Source: Pollenia angustigena
Taxonomy: Eukaryota; Arthropoda; Insecta; Diptera; Polleniidae
Reading direction: 5' to 3'
DNA: 64,000 bases
NCBI GenBank assembly: GCA_930367215.1
Contig: OV884056.1
Coordinates: forward strand, 126,044,053 to 126,108,052
The translations under genes and the position numbers were made by a program. The notes beneath the pieces were generated by a model. The model ran no database searches and was not told the origin of the DNA. It was given only the letters and a program-made list of their open reading frames with translations. Numbering within the stretch: the stretch's first letter is position 1; each line of letters begins with the position of its first letter. Below, in pieces: positions 1 to 9,962 of the stretch.

Positions 1-890
1 AGTTCATTTGAATGGAAATATAAACCTATTAAATTTTAATCTCACTCTTTTTTTTATTAATTACATTTTTTTTAACAAATCTTAATAATTAAACATTTTT
101 TCATTTTTCGAATTTATTCTATGAGTTAAATTTCAGGTCTGTATTTTATAAAGCTTTTTTGTAATAGTTCTATTCCTTTAATTTTTCAGAAATGACTTTA
201 TACACTATCAGACTATTATATTGTATTTTCTTTTTAATAAAAATGAAAAAATGTTTAATATAATATAAAGTAACCTTCACAAGGAAATAATTCCCAGTTT
301 CTAATTGTTCAAATCTTAATAATTTTATGGTGAACCTTCTTATTATTAACCACTATTTAAAACTTGGCGATTAATTTTAATAAATTTTGTATAATTATAA
401 ACATTGAAATATTATAATATTTATTAACATGAAATCTCAATTTTTTTATTACGAAAGGTGAATTAGGGTTTGGAGGTATTTAAGTTAACTTAGTTTTCTT
501 TGCTTTTATTTTTATTTTGGGCTGACAAGGGATAGTAACATAGCGTCAGCATTGTGGGCGGGCTAGGTCAGTGAATTCCACCTCAAGTACTCTACAATCA
601 GCAACCACTTCTATATTATCTTTTCTCCCTTTAACACTGTAGGTCAAATAATTTAGTCATGCTACCTTAATTAAAGTTTCCGTTTTCGATTCTTAAATTA
701 TTCCACCTTCTGCTATTGGAAACATAACACCTCCCCAGCCTCGGTCCCAAACTTAGCATACCCAAACACAGAATCGTTACATGGTCCAGGGTCTCCCCTC
801 AATATATAGCAGTATATCCACCTGTTCGAGCAGGTGGATATACTTTCCCCGAAAGATTTCAGATTAGAATAGAATAAACTTTAACACTAA
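1..890. other. AT-rich stretch without a recognised gene
   Basis: I see no coding region or recognisable element here. The first 480 bases are very AT-rich, and 540-800 is more mixed in composition. The only structured signal is the perfect hairpin at 811-844, listed separately. Confidence 0.6.
811..844. repeat. perfect 14-bp hairpin
   Basis: The arm agtatatccacctg (811-824) and its exact reverse complement (831-844) flank a six-base loop, ttcgag. It lies about 50 bases before a decayed Jockey fragment. It could be the tip of a lost palindromic element or a chance structure; nothing here decides. Confidence 0.7.
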
Positions 891-893
891 TTA

Positions 894-1200
894 GGCACCT
901 GGTATTGATAAGATCAGAAATAAAATGCTGGAGCTAACTCGCATGGCAAAGAAAAATTATTATTTTTATCTTTAATGCTATTTTACGCCTTGAATACTAC
1001 CCTCAAAAATGGAAGGTTTCAAAACCAGGAAAAGATCATACAAAAGTTGATTCATATACCCATATTAGCTTATTATCAAATATATCAAAGCTATTTGGAA
1101 ATTATTGGGGTCAAAATTTATACCGATTTTATATGAAAATTGTTGTTTTCCAAACCATCAATTCGGTTTTTAAAGAAAACGCAGACTAATCGAATAGTTG
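894..1200 (+). pseudogene. decayed Jockey-type reverse transcriptase fragment
   Basis: Across two shifted frames the plus strand reads like the RT core of the intact Jockey ORF2 at 3011-5641: APGIDKI, then FNAILRLEYYPQKW, then SKPGKDHTKVDSY, then ISLLSNISKLF and NHQFGF. The intact copy has SPGLDRI, FNAILRVGYFPSSW, IPKPGKDASQVASY and ISLLSILSKLF in the same order. Frame changes and loss of the rest of the protein show a dead 5'- and 3'-truncated remnant. It is far more diverged than the other Jockey copies in the window, so it is an older insertion of the same or a sister family. Confidence 0.75.
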
Positions 1201-1610
1201 GGGCACCATTGAAAAAATTCATAGGCACCAACATAAAATTCTTTGAATAATCACAGCCGCTCCCTCGTTTGTCAAAAACTCAAACATCCATAGGGATCTA
1301 TATGTTCCATTACTAAGAACTTTGATTACGAAATATGCAGTAAAATAATTCAAAAAGCCTTAAACTATAGCCAAATCCACTAGCTCGATATATTATAAAT
1401 CACATTGACATTGTATAAATTTTCATTTCATAAAATATTTAATTTCGATAAGTTATCTGTTGTTACAAAATTCAGCAAATAACTAAAAATCTACGAAAAA
1501 AGTAAAAAGAGGGCAAATATTATTACTGCAATAGAAGGTCATTAGTTTTCGCTTTATTTGTTTGTTCAATGGGCAAAGACTTATGACTTTTTATAGTTTT
1601 CTCTTGTTCT

Positions 1611-3014
1611 ATGACGTCCATGAAATTATTTTTTCTGTATCCTGTAGATGCTGGCTGCCATTTCTGTTTGACCGTAAATGTGGTTCAAAGTGTGAAGCCG
1701 TCTGACCAGAGGAATAATAACGAAAAACCTGGAACATCACGATTTGCATTAACAAATACAGGAGCTGTACCAAAAAGTACTAAAGTGCAAACAGGCATGG
1801 ACAGATATATAACAATAACTAAGAGAAAGGCTAGCCCTAGGTCCACCCAACAGGAACGCGTGGCCAAACAATACAAAGGCTCTAACGTAGTCTCTTTGCC
1901 AACAAATGGTAACAGATTCTCTGTACTATCCATACCTGACGATGAAGAAGCAGAATTAGCTAATGGGACAGCCACTAAAGAAGTTAAACCGCCACCTATC
2001 TATCTGCGGGAGCAAACATCAAATAGCATAGTCAACATGTTGACTCAACTTGTAGGTAAGAACAATTTCTACGTCGTTTCTATACGACGCGGACAAATTC
2101 AAGAGACCAAAATTCAAGCCAGTACAGAAACGAACTTTCGTATTATATCAAGACACCTGGACGCAGAAAATAAAAGCTACTATACATACCAATTAAAAAG
2201 TGCTAAGGGATTGATTATTGTCATAAAAGGCATAGATAGTTCCGTTCCTACAGATAAAATAAAATCTGCCGTAGAGCAAGAGGGGTACGAGGTAAAATCG
2301 GTTCATAACATTTTGAACAGGAACAAAGTTCCCCAACCACTGCACCGCATTGAGATATCGTTTGATTCATCGGTTCTCAAAACCAAAAATTCAGTTCATC
2401 CCATATACAACTTGCGCTACCTACTCAACAGAAGAATAACTGTTGAGGAGCCAATAAAACGAAAGGGTCCCTCCCAATGCACAAACTGTCAGGAATATGG
2501 GCATACAAAATCATATTGTAAATTGCCTCACGTATGTGTGGTTTGTGGCGACGCTCATAAAACCGCCGAATGTAATCGTTCTAAAGTTGACCCAAATGTC
2601 AAGAAATGCAGCAACTGTGGCGAAAATCACACGGCAAACTATAGGGGTTGTAAAGTCTTCTTGCATTTAAAAAAACCAGCTTTAGTTCAAAAATATACTC
2701 ACTCCCAATATGGTCCATCACATGCGCCCAGCCAAGCCGCTAGCTCTATTGCTAGTACTACACAAACAAACAAACAAAACCAATCATATGCCCAAGTCCT
2801 AAAAGGAAACCCTAATGCGAAAAATCCCCCGAGTACTTCCAACGCAAAGCAACCTCCATACGCTAATGTTCCTAGGGAAGGTCTACAAATGCCTACCTCA
2901 ATTGAAAATTTAATTCAAACTATGAATAACTTCATGGCCACTATGCAGAGCATGTTTCAGGAAATGATGCGAAACCAGAACATGCTCCTGCAAGTTCTAC
3001 TCAACAAAAAATGA
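1611..3014 (+). CDS. Jockey ORF1, gag-like nucleic-acid-binding protein
   Basis: The 467-codon frame encodes the LINE ORF1 protein, which binds element RNA and forms the ribonucleoprotein particle. Residues about 200-285 (VIKGIDSSVPTDKIKSAVEQ onward) resemble the PRE_C2HC domain found before zinc knuckles in Jockey-type gags. Residues about 290-347 carry three knuckles, CTNCQEYGHTKSYC, CVVCGDAHKTAEC and CSNCGENHTANYRGC. The C-terminus is rich in Met, Gln and Asn. The TSD places the element start at 1672, so the first 20 codons, including the ATG at 1611, are flanking host DNA. The first Met inside the element is at 1797. The stop overlaps the ORF2 start as ATGA (3011-3014), suggesting termination-reinitiation. 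Confidence 0.9.
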   Translation: MTSMKLFFLYPVDAGCHFCLTVNVVQSVKPSDQRNNNEKPGTSRFALTNTGAVPKSTKVQTGMDRYITITKRKASPRSTQQERVAKQYKGSNVVSLPTNGNRFSVLSIPDDEEAELANGTATKEVKPPPIYLREQTSNSIVNMLTQLVGKNNFYVVSIRRGQIQETKIQASTETNFRIISRHLDAENKSYYTYQLKSAKGLIIVIKGIDSSVPTDKIKSAVEQEGYEVKSVHNILNRNKVPQPLHRIEISFDSSVLKTKNSVHPIYNLRYLLNRRITVEEPIKRKGPSQCTNCQEYGHTKSYCKLPHVCVVCGDAHKTAECNRSKVDPNVKKCSNCGENHTANYRGCKVFLHLKKPALVQKYTHSQYGPSHAPSQAASSIASTTQTNKQNQSYAQVLKGNPNAKNPPSTSNAKQPPYANVPREGLQMPTSIENLIQTMNNFMATMQSMFQEMMRNQNMLLQVLLNKK

Positions 3015-5780
3015 ACCAGTTAAAAATATGTTTCTGGAATGCAAACGGGTTATCCCAACATAAACACGAAGTTGCAAACTTTCTTTATAGGCATGAAATC
3101 GACGTACTTCTTGTCTCTGAAACACACTTTACTCATAAAAACTGCTTTAGGGTAAATGGTTACCTTACGTATGACACAAAACATCCCAGCGGACGAGCTT
3201 GTGGTGGCACAGCCATAATTGTGCACAAACACATCAGACACTTACCATTGCCAGAGTTCGAAGAAGATTGTATCCAGGCCACATCTATAAATCTGACTGA
3301 TTTCAAACTAACGTTAACATCCGTTTATTGTCCCCCGAGGCACAAAATTCTACACGATAAATTTCTCAACTTCTTCTCCACATTGGGCCAGAAATTCATT
3401 GCTGCTGGCGACTACAACGCTAAACATACATATTGGGGCTCCAGACTTATTAGTCCTAGAGGTAATCAGCTATATAATACCGTAACTGCAAATAACTTTG
3501 ATGTGGTATCGAGTGGTGAGCCTACCTATTGGCCAACCGACTTCAACAAGCTACCAGACCTTATTGACTTTGCTGTAATCAAAAATATCAAGCGCGATCA
3601 GGTACTAGTTAGTTCCTCCTATGATCTTTCCTCTGATCATTCACCTTCAATCCTCATTTTAAAATGTAACTCTGACGCCGCAGCTGCAAATTGGTTAAAG
3701 TATAAAATGTATGTGAGCTCTCACCTATCACAGTGCATTCCCCTAAAAAATTCATCTGACATCCAAATAGCTGTCGACCGATTTACAGAAGTCTTGGATG
3801 CTGCAGCAAGAAATGCAACCCCAATCAAGCGGACAATTAAACGTGCTCCTTACAATACATCGACGGATATAGAGACCCTTATCAGAGAAAAAAGGAAGTT
3901 AAGAAGACAATGGCAAAACAGTCGTTCCCCAACCACTAAGGCCCAACTACAATTATGCCTGACAACTCTTCGCAACAAATTGAGACAGAACCACGAGTCT
4001 GCAATAGAAGGCTATCTAAACAGCCTAGATGCCACAAAAAACTCCAATTATAGCTTATGGAAGGCTGTACGGCATATGAAATGCCCTATAACCCAAGAAT
4101 CTCCATTAAGACTGGAAAACCGCACTTGGGCGAAAAACACAGATGAAAAATTAAACGCTTTCGCGGGCCATCTTGAGAAAGTTTTCACGCCACATGATAC
4201 ACATACTTGTTCCTGTCGTCCAACCATTCCTGATAAGGTAAACCATCCATTAAAATTTAACATTACTCAAGTAAAATCTGCAATAGAAAAAGTGAATATT
4301 AGAAAATCTCCCGGACTTGACCGTATCACAGGGTCAATGATAAGAAACTTACCTTCGTCTGCTTCCAGAATCTTGCTGTTCATTTTTAACGCTATATTAA
4401 GAGTCGGATACTTCCCATCCTCATGGAAGAAGTCTATAATTGTTATGATTCCCAAGCCAGGAAAAGATGCTAGCCAGGTTGCGTCGTACAGACCGATAAG
4501 CTTATTATCAATCCTATCAAAGCTTTTCGAAAAAATATTCATTTTAAGTATAACTCCTCATCTAAATGAACAGGACATCATCCCGGATCACCAGTTCGGA
4601 TTCAGAGCGAAACATGGTACAATAGAGCAAGTGCATAGAATTGTCACCCTTATTAGATCGGCGTTTGAGAAAAAGCAATACTGCTCAGCCCTGTTTATAG
4701 ACATTTCCCAAGCATTTGACAAAGTTTGGCATGATGGGCTACTCATCAAAATAACACGAATGCTTCCTCAAAACACTCACAAGCTTCTGGAGAGCTATCT
4801 AACAGGCAGAACATTCATAGTAAGGTCGCAAGATAAATACTCCCCCCTCAAGAAAATTACTGCTGGTGTTCCCCAAGGCAGCATATTAGGACCGCTTCTA
4901 TATATAATATACACAGCGGATATGCCAACAAACCTGAGCACGCATACCTCTACATTTGCAGACGACACAGCATTTATTAGCGTTAACCATGACCCAAAAG
5001 TCGCATCGCAAAATCTGCAGTCCCACATCAATGAACTAGAGGCATGGCTAGAAAAATGGAGAATAAAGGTTAACCCGGCTAAATGTGCTCACTTAACTTT
5101 CACGCTCAGAAGACAAACGTGCCCAGCAGTAAAAATAAATAACATCACTGTTCCGGTAGAAAACCATGTAAAGTACTTGGGAGTTCATATAGATAGACGT
5201 TTGACCTGGTCTCGTCATATCGAAGCGAAAATAACGGCTATGAAACTTAAAGCAGCTCAACTACATTGGCTTCTCGGTAGAAACTCAAACTTGTCTTTAG
5301 ACAACAAAGTTCTTCTATACAAGTCCATCATAAAACCAATATGGACATATGGCATCCAATTATGGGGTACTGCATGCGCATCTAACATCCAAAAGCTTCA
5401 AAGAAGACAGTCTAGAATATTACGACAAATTGTCTGCGCCCCATGGTATATACGTAATGATATTATCCACAGAGATCTCAACGTCCCCACTATCCAGGAG
5501 GAAATTAAAAAATATTCAATAAGCTACATCGATAAACTAATGGTTCACCCTAACTACCTCGCTCGGGGTTTGCTTCAGTTTGAAGGTCACCAGAGGCTAA
5601 AAAGAACCGATACTTTGAGCCTTACTAGAAGACAGTCTTAAAAATTTGAATACAGCAGTTAGTGGTTACACAGGTAACAACTAATAAACAACAAGTAGAA
5701 TTAAGATTTGAATACATATTGTAAATTTCGATAAGAAAGATTCAATAATAAAAATAAATTATTAAAAAAAAAAAAAAAAA
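1672..5780 (+). mobile_element. Jockey-clade LINE (copy A), coding regions intact
   Basis: This non-LTR retrotransposon carries a gag-like ORF1, an endonuclease/RT ORF2, a short 3' UTR and an A18 tail ending at 5780. The 12-base sequence atttctgtttga lies at 1660-1671 and again at 5781-5792, directly after the poly(A). This is a target-site duplication and fixes the insertion limits. The 5' end at 1672 therefore lies inside the long ORF1 reading frame, so the copy is probably 5'-truncated with no original 5' UTR. Two rearranged minus-strand copies of the same family occur at 49.8-52.9 kb and 59.0-62.8 kb. Confidence 0.92.
3011..5641 (+). CDS. Jockey ORF2, AP endonuclease and reverse transcriptase
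   Basis: This 876-residue protein nicks target DNA and copies element RNA at the nick. The N-terminal APE-type endonuclease shows WNANGL (9-14), SETH (36-39), AGDYNAKHTYWGS and SSDHSP. The RT domain follows, with SPGLDRITGSMI, IPKPGKDASQVASYRPISLL, DHQFGFRAKHGTIEQ, LFIDISQAFDKVWHDGLL, GVPQGSILGPLLY and the catalytic FADD (649-652). No stop or frameshift interrupts it and all catalytic motifs are present, so it could be active. Relative to the minus-strand copies it lacks a 10-residue segment before WLKYKMYV (FISYPNRNTN in the others). The start is fixed by the ATGA overlap with ORF1. Confidence 0.95.
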   Translation: MNQLKICFWNANGLSQHKHEVANFLYRHEIDVLLVSETHFTHKNCFRVNGYLTYDTKHPSGRACGGTAIIVHKHIRHLPLPEFEEDCIQATSINLTDFKLTLTSVYCPPRHKILHDKFLNFFSTLGQKFIAAGDYNAKHTYWGSRLISPRGNQLYNTVTANNFDVVSSGEPTYWPTDFNKLPDLIDFAVIKNIKRDQVLVSSSYDLSSDHSPSILILKCNSDAAAANWLKYKMYVSSHLSQCIPLKNSSDIQIAVDRFTEVLDAAARNATPIKRTIKRAPYNTSTDIETLIREKRKLRRQWQNSRSPTTKAQLQLCLTTLRNKLRQNHESAIEGYLNSLDATKNSNYSLWKAVRHMKCPITQESPLRLENRTWAKNTDEKLNAFAGHLEKVFTPHDTHTCSCRPTIPDKVNHPLKFNITQVKSAIEKVNIRKSPGLDRITGSMIRNLPSSASRILLFIFNAILRVGYFPSSWKKSIIVMIPKPGKDASQVASYRPISLLSILSKLFEKIFILSITPHLNEQDIIPDHQFGFRAKHGTIEQVHRIVTLIRSAFEKKQYCSALFIDISQAFDKVWHDGLLIKITRMLPQNTHKLLESYLTGRTFIVRSQDKYSPLKKITAGVPQGSILGPLLYIIYTADMPTNLSTHTSTFADDTAFISVNHDPKVASQNLQSHINELEAWLEKWRIKVNPAKCAHLTFTLRRQTCPAVKINNITVPVENHVKYLGVHIDRRLTWSRHIEAKITAMKLKAAQLHWLLGRNSNLSLDNKVLLYKSIIKPIWTYGIQLWGTACASNIQKLQRRQSRILRQIVCAPWYIRNDIIHRDLNVPTIQEEIKKYSISYIDKLMVHPNYLARGLLQFEGHQRLKRTDTLSLTRRQS

Positions 5781-5792
5781 ATTTCTGTTTGA

Positions 5793-6270
5793 GTTTGTGT
5801 TTGTTTGATGTTGACACTATTTTTATTTTGCCATAAAACTAATCGCACCATAAAATAAATAAATAATATTTTTATTTCTTTTTTGTTGTATTAATTCCAC
5901 CATGATTTTTTTTTGCTATTTTTAAGTTTTGTTGCTTTTACAAGCTCTATGGTCATCTTTCTATTTTTTTCAAATTTTTTCCGTTGTTTTAGTTTGTTTC
6001 AAGAGTTAATATAACTTTGGGCAGCAGAAGGGAATAACTCTAATAAAAAGTATCCCAAGTAATAAGGATTTATGTCAATTAGTCATTTTGTTATCCCAAT
6101 TACCAAATTTTACAATTATAAAAATTAACTGGCAGGCCCACAATGTCGAAAAGAACATATAGCGATAATTTCATGTGATTGTTATTCTTTGTTGGCATAC
6201 TTCCCTTTAAACTGATTTTTATAAATACTTTTGTACTCTTCTTTCAATTAAATTTTTTTTTCTAACACTC
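5793..6270. other. AT-rich spacer, nothing recognised
   Basis: T-rich sequence between the Jockey TSD and the foldback palindrome. I see no open frame, repeat pair or RNA-like structure that I can support. Confidence 0.5.
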
Positions 6271-6468
6271 AATTTACATGATGAATTTTATGACGTCCAA
6301 TTTTAGACGTCATTTTTTGTTTGGAAGCAAGCGGTGTAGAGAAGAAAGACGAAGAGAAAACAGAAATCATGTCTATTTTTCTACCCCTCTTTCTTCTCTA
6401 CACCGCTTGCTACCAAACATAAAACTGACGTCTAAAATTGGACGTCATAAAATTCATCATGTAAATTG
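6271..6468. repeat. 198-bp foldback palindrome (MITE-like)
   Basis: The arm beginning aatttacatgatgaatttta (6271) is matched by its reverse complement ending at 6468. The arms are about 80 bases with a few mismatches, around a loop of about 35 bases near 6345-6385. Each arm contains TGACGTC-like sites and a second shared block, agcaagcggtgtagagaag. It has no coding capacity; open frames across it are artefacts of the palindrome. It could be a foldback element or a short DNA-transposon derivative. No clear target duplication is visible. Confidence 0.85.
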
Positions 6469-7556
6469 GTGTAATTATATTTTCTTCGTTATTTCGTTTT
6501 GTCAACTGTCGACCTTTTGGCTTTAATATTTAATAAAAAAGGGGACAGTTTTTATTTTATTTATTTTACGTTTGTTGTCATTTAATTTGTTGGCCATTCT
6601 TGGTATTTTGTTTATTAATTCAATATTTTTTATTTGTCCCTTGGTGCTTCTTTTTAAGAATTTTAAATTATGGGGTTAATTAGCAGTATAAAAATATCTG
6701 AAGTGCGAATTTGAGCCGCAAACAAAAATGTTGAAGATTCGAATTTTTTATTAAAAAAAAAAAAAAAAAAACATTTTGAAGGGTCCTTTGTGAATATTTT
6801 TTACTGTCAAGTGTTTATTTAAATAAAATTATTTCTTTTTTGTATTTTTCTCTTTTTTTCGCAGATAACAACATCAATTTTGAAAAAGGATATTTTTTAG
6901 CTGAAAAATAATTTTCAAAGAAAATATGATGTAAATGCTTGAAGATTATTTGTAGCATTAAGGAAAAGCAATTTTGGATTAAATATTGAGATATTGATGT
7001 ATATAGAAAAGAAAATGAGCTAAGCGTTGTAAACAAAAATTAAGTCCCTAAAATCATTATTAGTCGCTAAAATTAATTAATCAAATTATAAATCCCCAAA
7101 AATTTTAAGTATCCTAAACAACAAAAATTAACCGAACCCCCATAAATCGAAACGTATTTCACAATGATATGAAACAAGTGCTCACATTAAAGAAACGTAT
7201 ATGCTAAATTTAAAATCTTCAGATAAATACAGCTTTAACCATTAAGTGCCATAGAGAGAAGCGAACTGACACCAAAGTAGTCCCGTGATAGGGGTTTGGT
7301 GGTAGAGACCGGTTCTAGTTTTAACACTTTCTATGAATCAGACCTATCACTTTTACATGAGGTTGTCATTGGAGGGGATCAATTGACAGCATTTGACCAG
7401 TCACACATCTATTCTTAATGAACTTGTTTAGTGACAGTTACTACAATGAAGTATTATTTCAATACAATGTAGTATTATTTTAATAAAACAAGACGTAGAA
7501 TTGAATTCAAGAAACAAATTTTAGAAAGACCAAAAAAATTTGTCACACCTCCGGAG
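6469..7556. other. spacer with an A-tract, nothing recognised
   Basis: The stretch holds an A19 tract near 6752 and T-rich sequence but no supported gene. It ends where the outer subrepeats of the Polinton arm begin. Confidence 0.5.
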
Positions 7557-7745
7557 TTTTTTCCCCATATACCACAGAGGGAGCATTTTGCTTTTTATTG
7601 AAAGCGGCAAAAATGCTGCCTCCCCATTCGTTTTTTCCCCATATATCACAGAGGGAGCATTTTGCTTTTCATTGAAAGCAGCAAAAATTCTGCTTCCCCA
7701 TTCGTTTTTTCCCATTTTATTTTCATTTAAAGCAGCAAAAATTCG
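7557..7745. repeat. 74-bp tandem subrepeats at the outer arm end
   Basis: Units begin at 7557, 7631 and 7705 with ttttttcccc followed by an atat-ccacagagggagc block and a gcagcaaaaat block. The third unit is shortened. The right arm near 21,590-21,659 has fewer units, so unit number differs between the arms. Confidence 0.85.
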
Positions 7746-8204
7746 GCCTGTTTTTGTTCCCGATGTATTTTCCATAAGGAGGAATTTTGAATATAAACAA
7801 AATAAAGAATTTTTTGTTTGAGTATTTTTCAATAAAAAAGAGAGTAATATTAAGTTGATCACCTTATATTTTCTTCAATGAAGAGAAATTTTAAAAAATA
7901 CATATGTATAAAAAAAATTTTTTGAGTATTTTAAAATAAGAGAGTAATGTGAAATATATTTAGAATATGCAGCACATGTAAGTTTAGAGATTAACGCAAT
8001 TTGAAAGTTTGCCATTAATATAAAAAGACTTAGGAAGTATATTTCACATCATTATCCTAATTACCACTTTAAAGGAAACTTAATAAAAATGGCAATTATT
8101 TTCTATATAATAATTTTTTATTTATTATCATTATATTTTTTTTTCTTGTTTGTTTTTAGATGTATAAAAAAATTGTAAATATTGCCCAAGGTATTAAGCC
8201 CGAG

Positions 8205-8441
8205 TAAATTAGAATCGATGACATACCTTTAAACGAATCTTTGAAAATTGTGAATTTTGAATGGAAAGAAACACAATATGGTCTTAAAGTCATTGCCAAT
8301 TTAGATGACAATAAATGGTTTCATCTTCCCAATAGAATGATGAAATTTTTAAACAAGGAGGATCCATACTTAACTCAAATGAATGATAAAGTTTGGACAA
8401 TTATTTACAAGGGGCGTCAATTGAAGCACAGCCGCGAATAA
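8205..8441 (+). pseudogene. broken left copy of the 90-residue arm gene
   Basis: The frame encodes LNESLKIVNFEWKETQYG onward and matches the intact right-arm copy at 11898-12170 (minus strand) almost residue for residue up to IIYKGRQL. Two lesions break it. A short insertion near 8205 adds a stop and shifts the frame before DDIPLNE, and the MITE inserted at 8424 removes the C-terminal PNGPAIFDLNYT, which resumes at 8810. It is the other half of a gene duplicated by the inverted arms. Confidence 0.75.
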
Positions 8442-8805
8442 CGTTGTAAACGCCACATTTTGCAAAAACTGTTTTTTTGCAGGTAACCGTTGACCTTACT
8501 CTCTTACACAGTTTAAACATCAAATCAACCAAAACTGTGCACATTAACGCCTTCAAAATGGCGTACAAAGTGTCAGCCAGTGGAAGAACATTGCAAGTTA
8601 CTACCAAAATGATGAAGCCGAAATGGTTTTGCAGTGCGGCATAATGTTTTAAAAGCCTTTTGCGTAAAAGTTTTTCTTATCATTATTTTTAATAATAGAA
8701 ATAAAAATTTTTAAAACAAATATTGCTGCCTGTCAAAAAACGTTTTCTTGCTCTCCTGAAAAATTATTATTTTGTAACTTAAAACGTTATTCGCGGCTGT
8801 GCTTC
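8424..8805. mobile_element. 382-bp MITE with 23-bp perfect terminal inverted repeats
   Basis: The ends are gaagcacagccgcgaataac-gtt and its exact reverse complement. The intact right arm reads gcgtcaattaccaaatgg where this arm is split, so the AATT at 8420-8423 and 8806-8809 is the target duplication. AATT is palindromic, so the exact border could shift by a few bases. No transposase is present. I cannot assign the superfamily. Confidence 0.9.
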
Positions 8806-8928
8806 AATTACCAAATGGACCTGCAATATTCGATTTAAATTATACCTAAACTCTGAAAAAAATCCTTACAATAAAGAAAAATAGAATAAAACAAAAAACA
8901 AATTTTTTTTTCATTTTTATTACTTATA

Positions 8929-9129
8929 TTAAAAAATAATTTTACATATAAAAATTTTAAATTTAAAGTCCTCCTCCTTTATTTCCGATAAAAATAAGTC
9001 ATCCTCCTCCATAAATTCTCTGATGTAGGCAGGAGTCTCTTCACTAACATCCTCCCGCCTTTTTTCCTTGATAGCTGAAGGACTTTTATAAAATTTGGAC
9101 TTCTTGACACTGAAATTATGCAGGCGCAT
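8929..9129 (-). CDS. small charged arm protein, left copy
   Basis: This 66-codon frame starts MRLHNFSVKKSKFYKSP and continues through a basic stretch (KEKRRED) into an acidic tail (EFMEEDDLFLSEIKEED). The right arm has the same gene on the opposite strand at 11553-11783 with a longer tail. I do not recognise a family. A short basic-then-acidic protein next to capsid and protease genes could be a small virion or DNA-binding protein, but that is only a guess from context. Confidence 0.45.
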   Translation of the reverse strand: MRLHNFSVKKSKFYKSPSAIKEKRREDVSEETPAYIREFMEEDDLFLSEIKEEDFKFKIFICKIIF

Positions 9130-9703
9130 AAAGTGCCTTTTCTTATTAAATTTGTTTGCAAAAGTTATGTGCTCACAAAATTCTCAAGTTAAAAAATCTT
9201 TTGAAAATACCTCGCAAAACATATATTTATTTACTTATGCACTTTTTTTGTTTTTATTTTGGTATATATTTTTAATGTTTATCAAAGCATATTTTAAAAA
9301 CTGATCTATGGTTATTGAACTATTTAGAACATTCTGTTTAAAAATAAATACACAATTGTTATTGTGGAAATTAAAAGTCAATAAACCTTTTGGTGGGAGG
9401 GAAAAATGCAATCGTATGCATTTTTAAAGTTTAAAAATTAACCTTGAATGTGTGCTTCACATTAAAATATAAGCCAATAAACTTTTCATTATGGTAAAAA
9501 ATTAAATTATGAGCTAATAAACTTTTCATTTGTGAAAAAATTCCATCGTAGCATTTTTTTATGTTTAAGAATTAACCTTGAATGTTTGTTTCATTTTAAA
9601 TTATGAGTTAATGAACTTTTATTAGTAAAAAAAAAAAAATTAAAAGCTTATGATTTAAAAACAAATCTCTTATTTGGCAACTATCTATCACAGCAAAGCC
9701 GCA

Positions 9704-9928
9704 ATGAATAATCAAACAAATCAAATTAACAAAAAAAAAAAAACAGAACAGACAGAATTAATGTAACAGAAGTGCTTATATTACCGCCAATAGATTTAAA
9801 AATATTCCTAGCGCTTTATGACGGGCAGGACGATGTTTAAAGATCAATACCACCGATATGGCACCTGTACGATGGTATGGATGAAATCCTTTTAGAGGCG
9901 ACAAGAATCGTGGAAGAAAAACAATAAC
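9704..9928 (+). pseudogene. C-terminal fragment of an unknown protein, with a stop
   Basis: From 9760 the plus strand reads NVTEVLILPPIDLKIFLALY, then DGQDDV, one TAA at about 9838, and in the same frame RSIPPIWHLYDGMDEILLEA followed by TRIVEEKQ and a stop at 9928. An ATG at 9704 (MNNQTNQINKKKK) lies in another frame and could connect through the A12 tract by slippage. The hydrophobic-acidic pattern looks protein-coding, and the fragment converges on the protease gene. I do not recognise the family. Confidence 0.4.
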
Positions 9929-9962
9929 TATATTTTTATTATATTTTTTTTATTATATTTTT

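Larger units (their letters stand above)
7557..9240. repeat. left inverted arm of the Polinton
   Basis: The sequence is the reverse complement of the right arm pieces, apart from small indels, one fewer terminal subrepeat on the right and the 382-bp MITE at 8424-8805. It carries the left copies of the two small arm genes. Outside 9240 the similarity to the region before 11405 stops. Confidence 0.85.

Noticed and set aside
6278..6526. 82-codon protein
   Set aside because: It runs through the foldback palindrome and into AT-rich sequence. No domain.
7521..7862. 113-codon protein in the left Polinton arm
   Set aside because: It crosses the 74-bp subrepeats in an open phase. The right-arm version has a different length and reading. 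The repeat structure explains the open frame.
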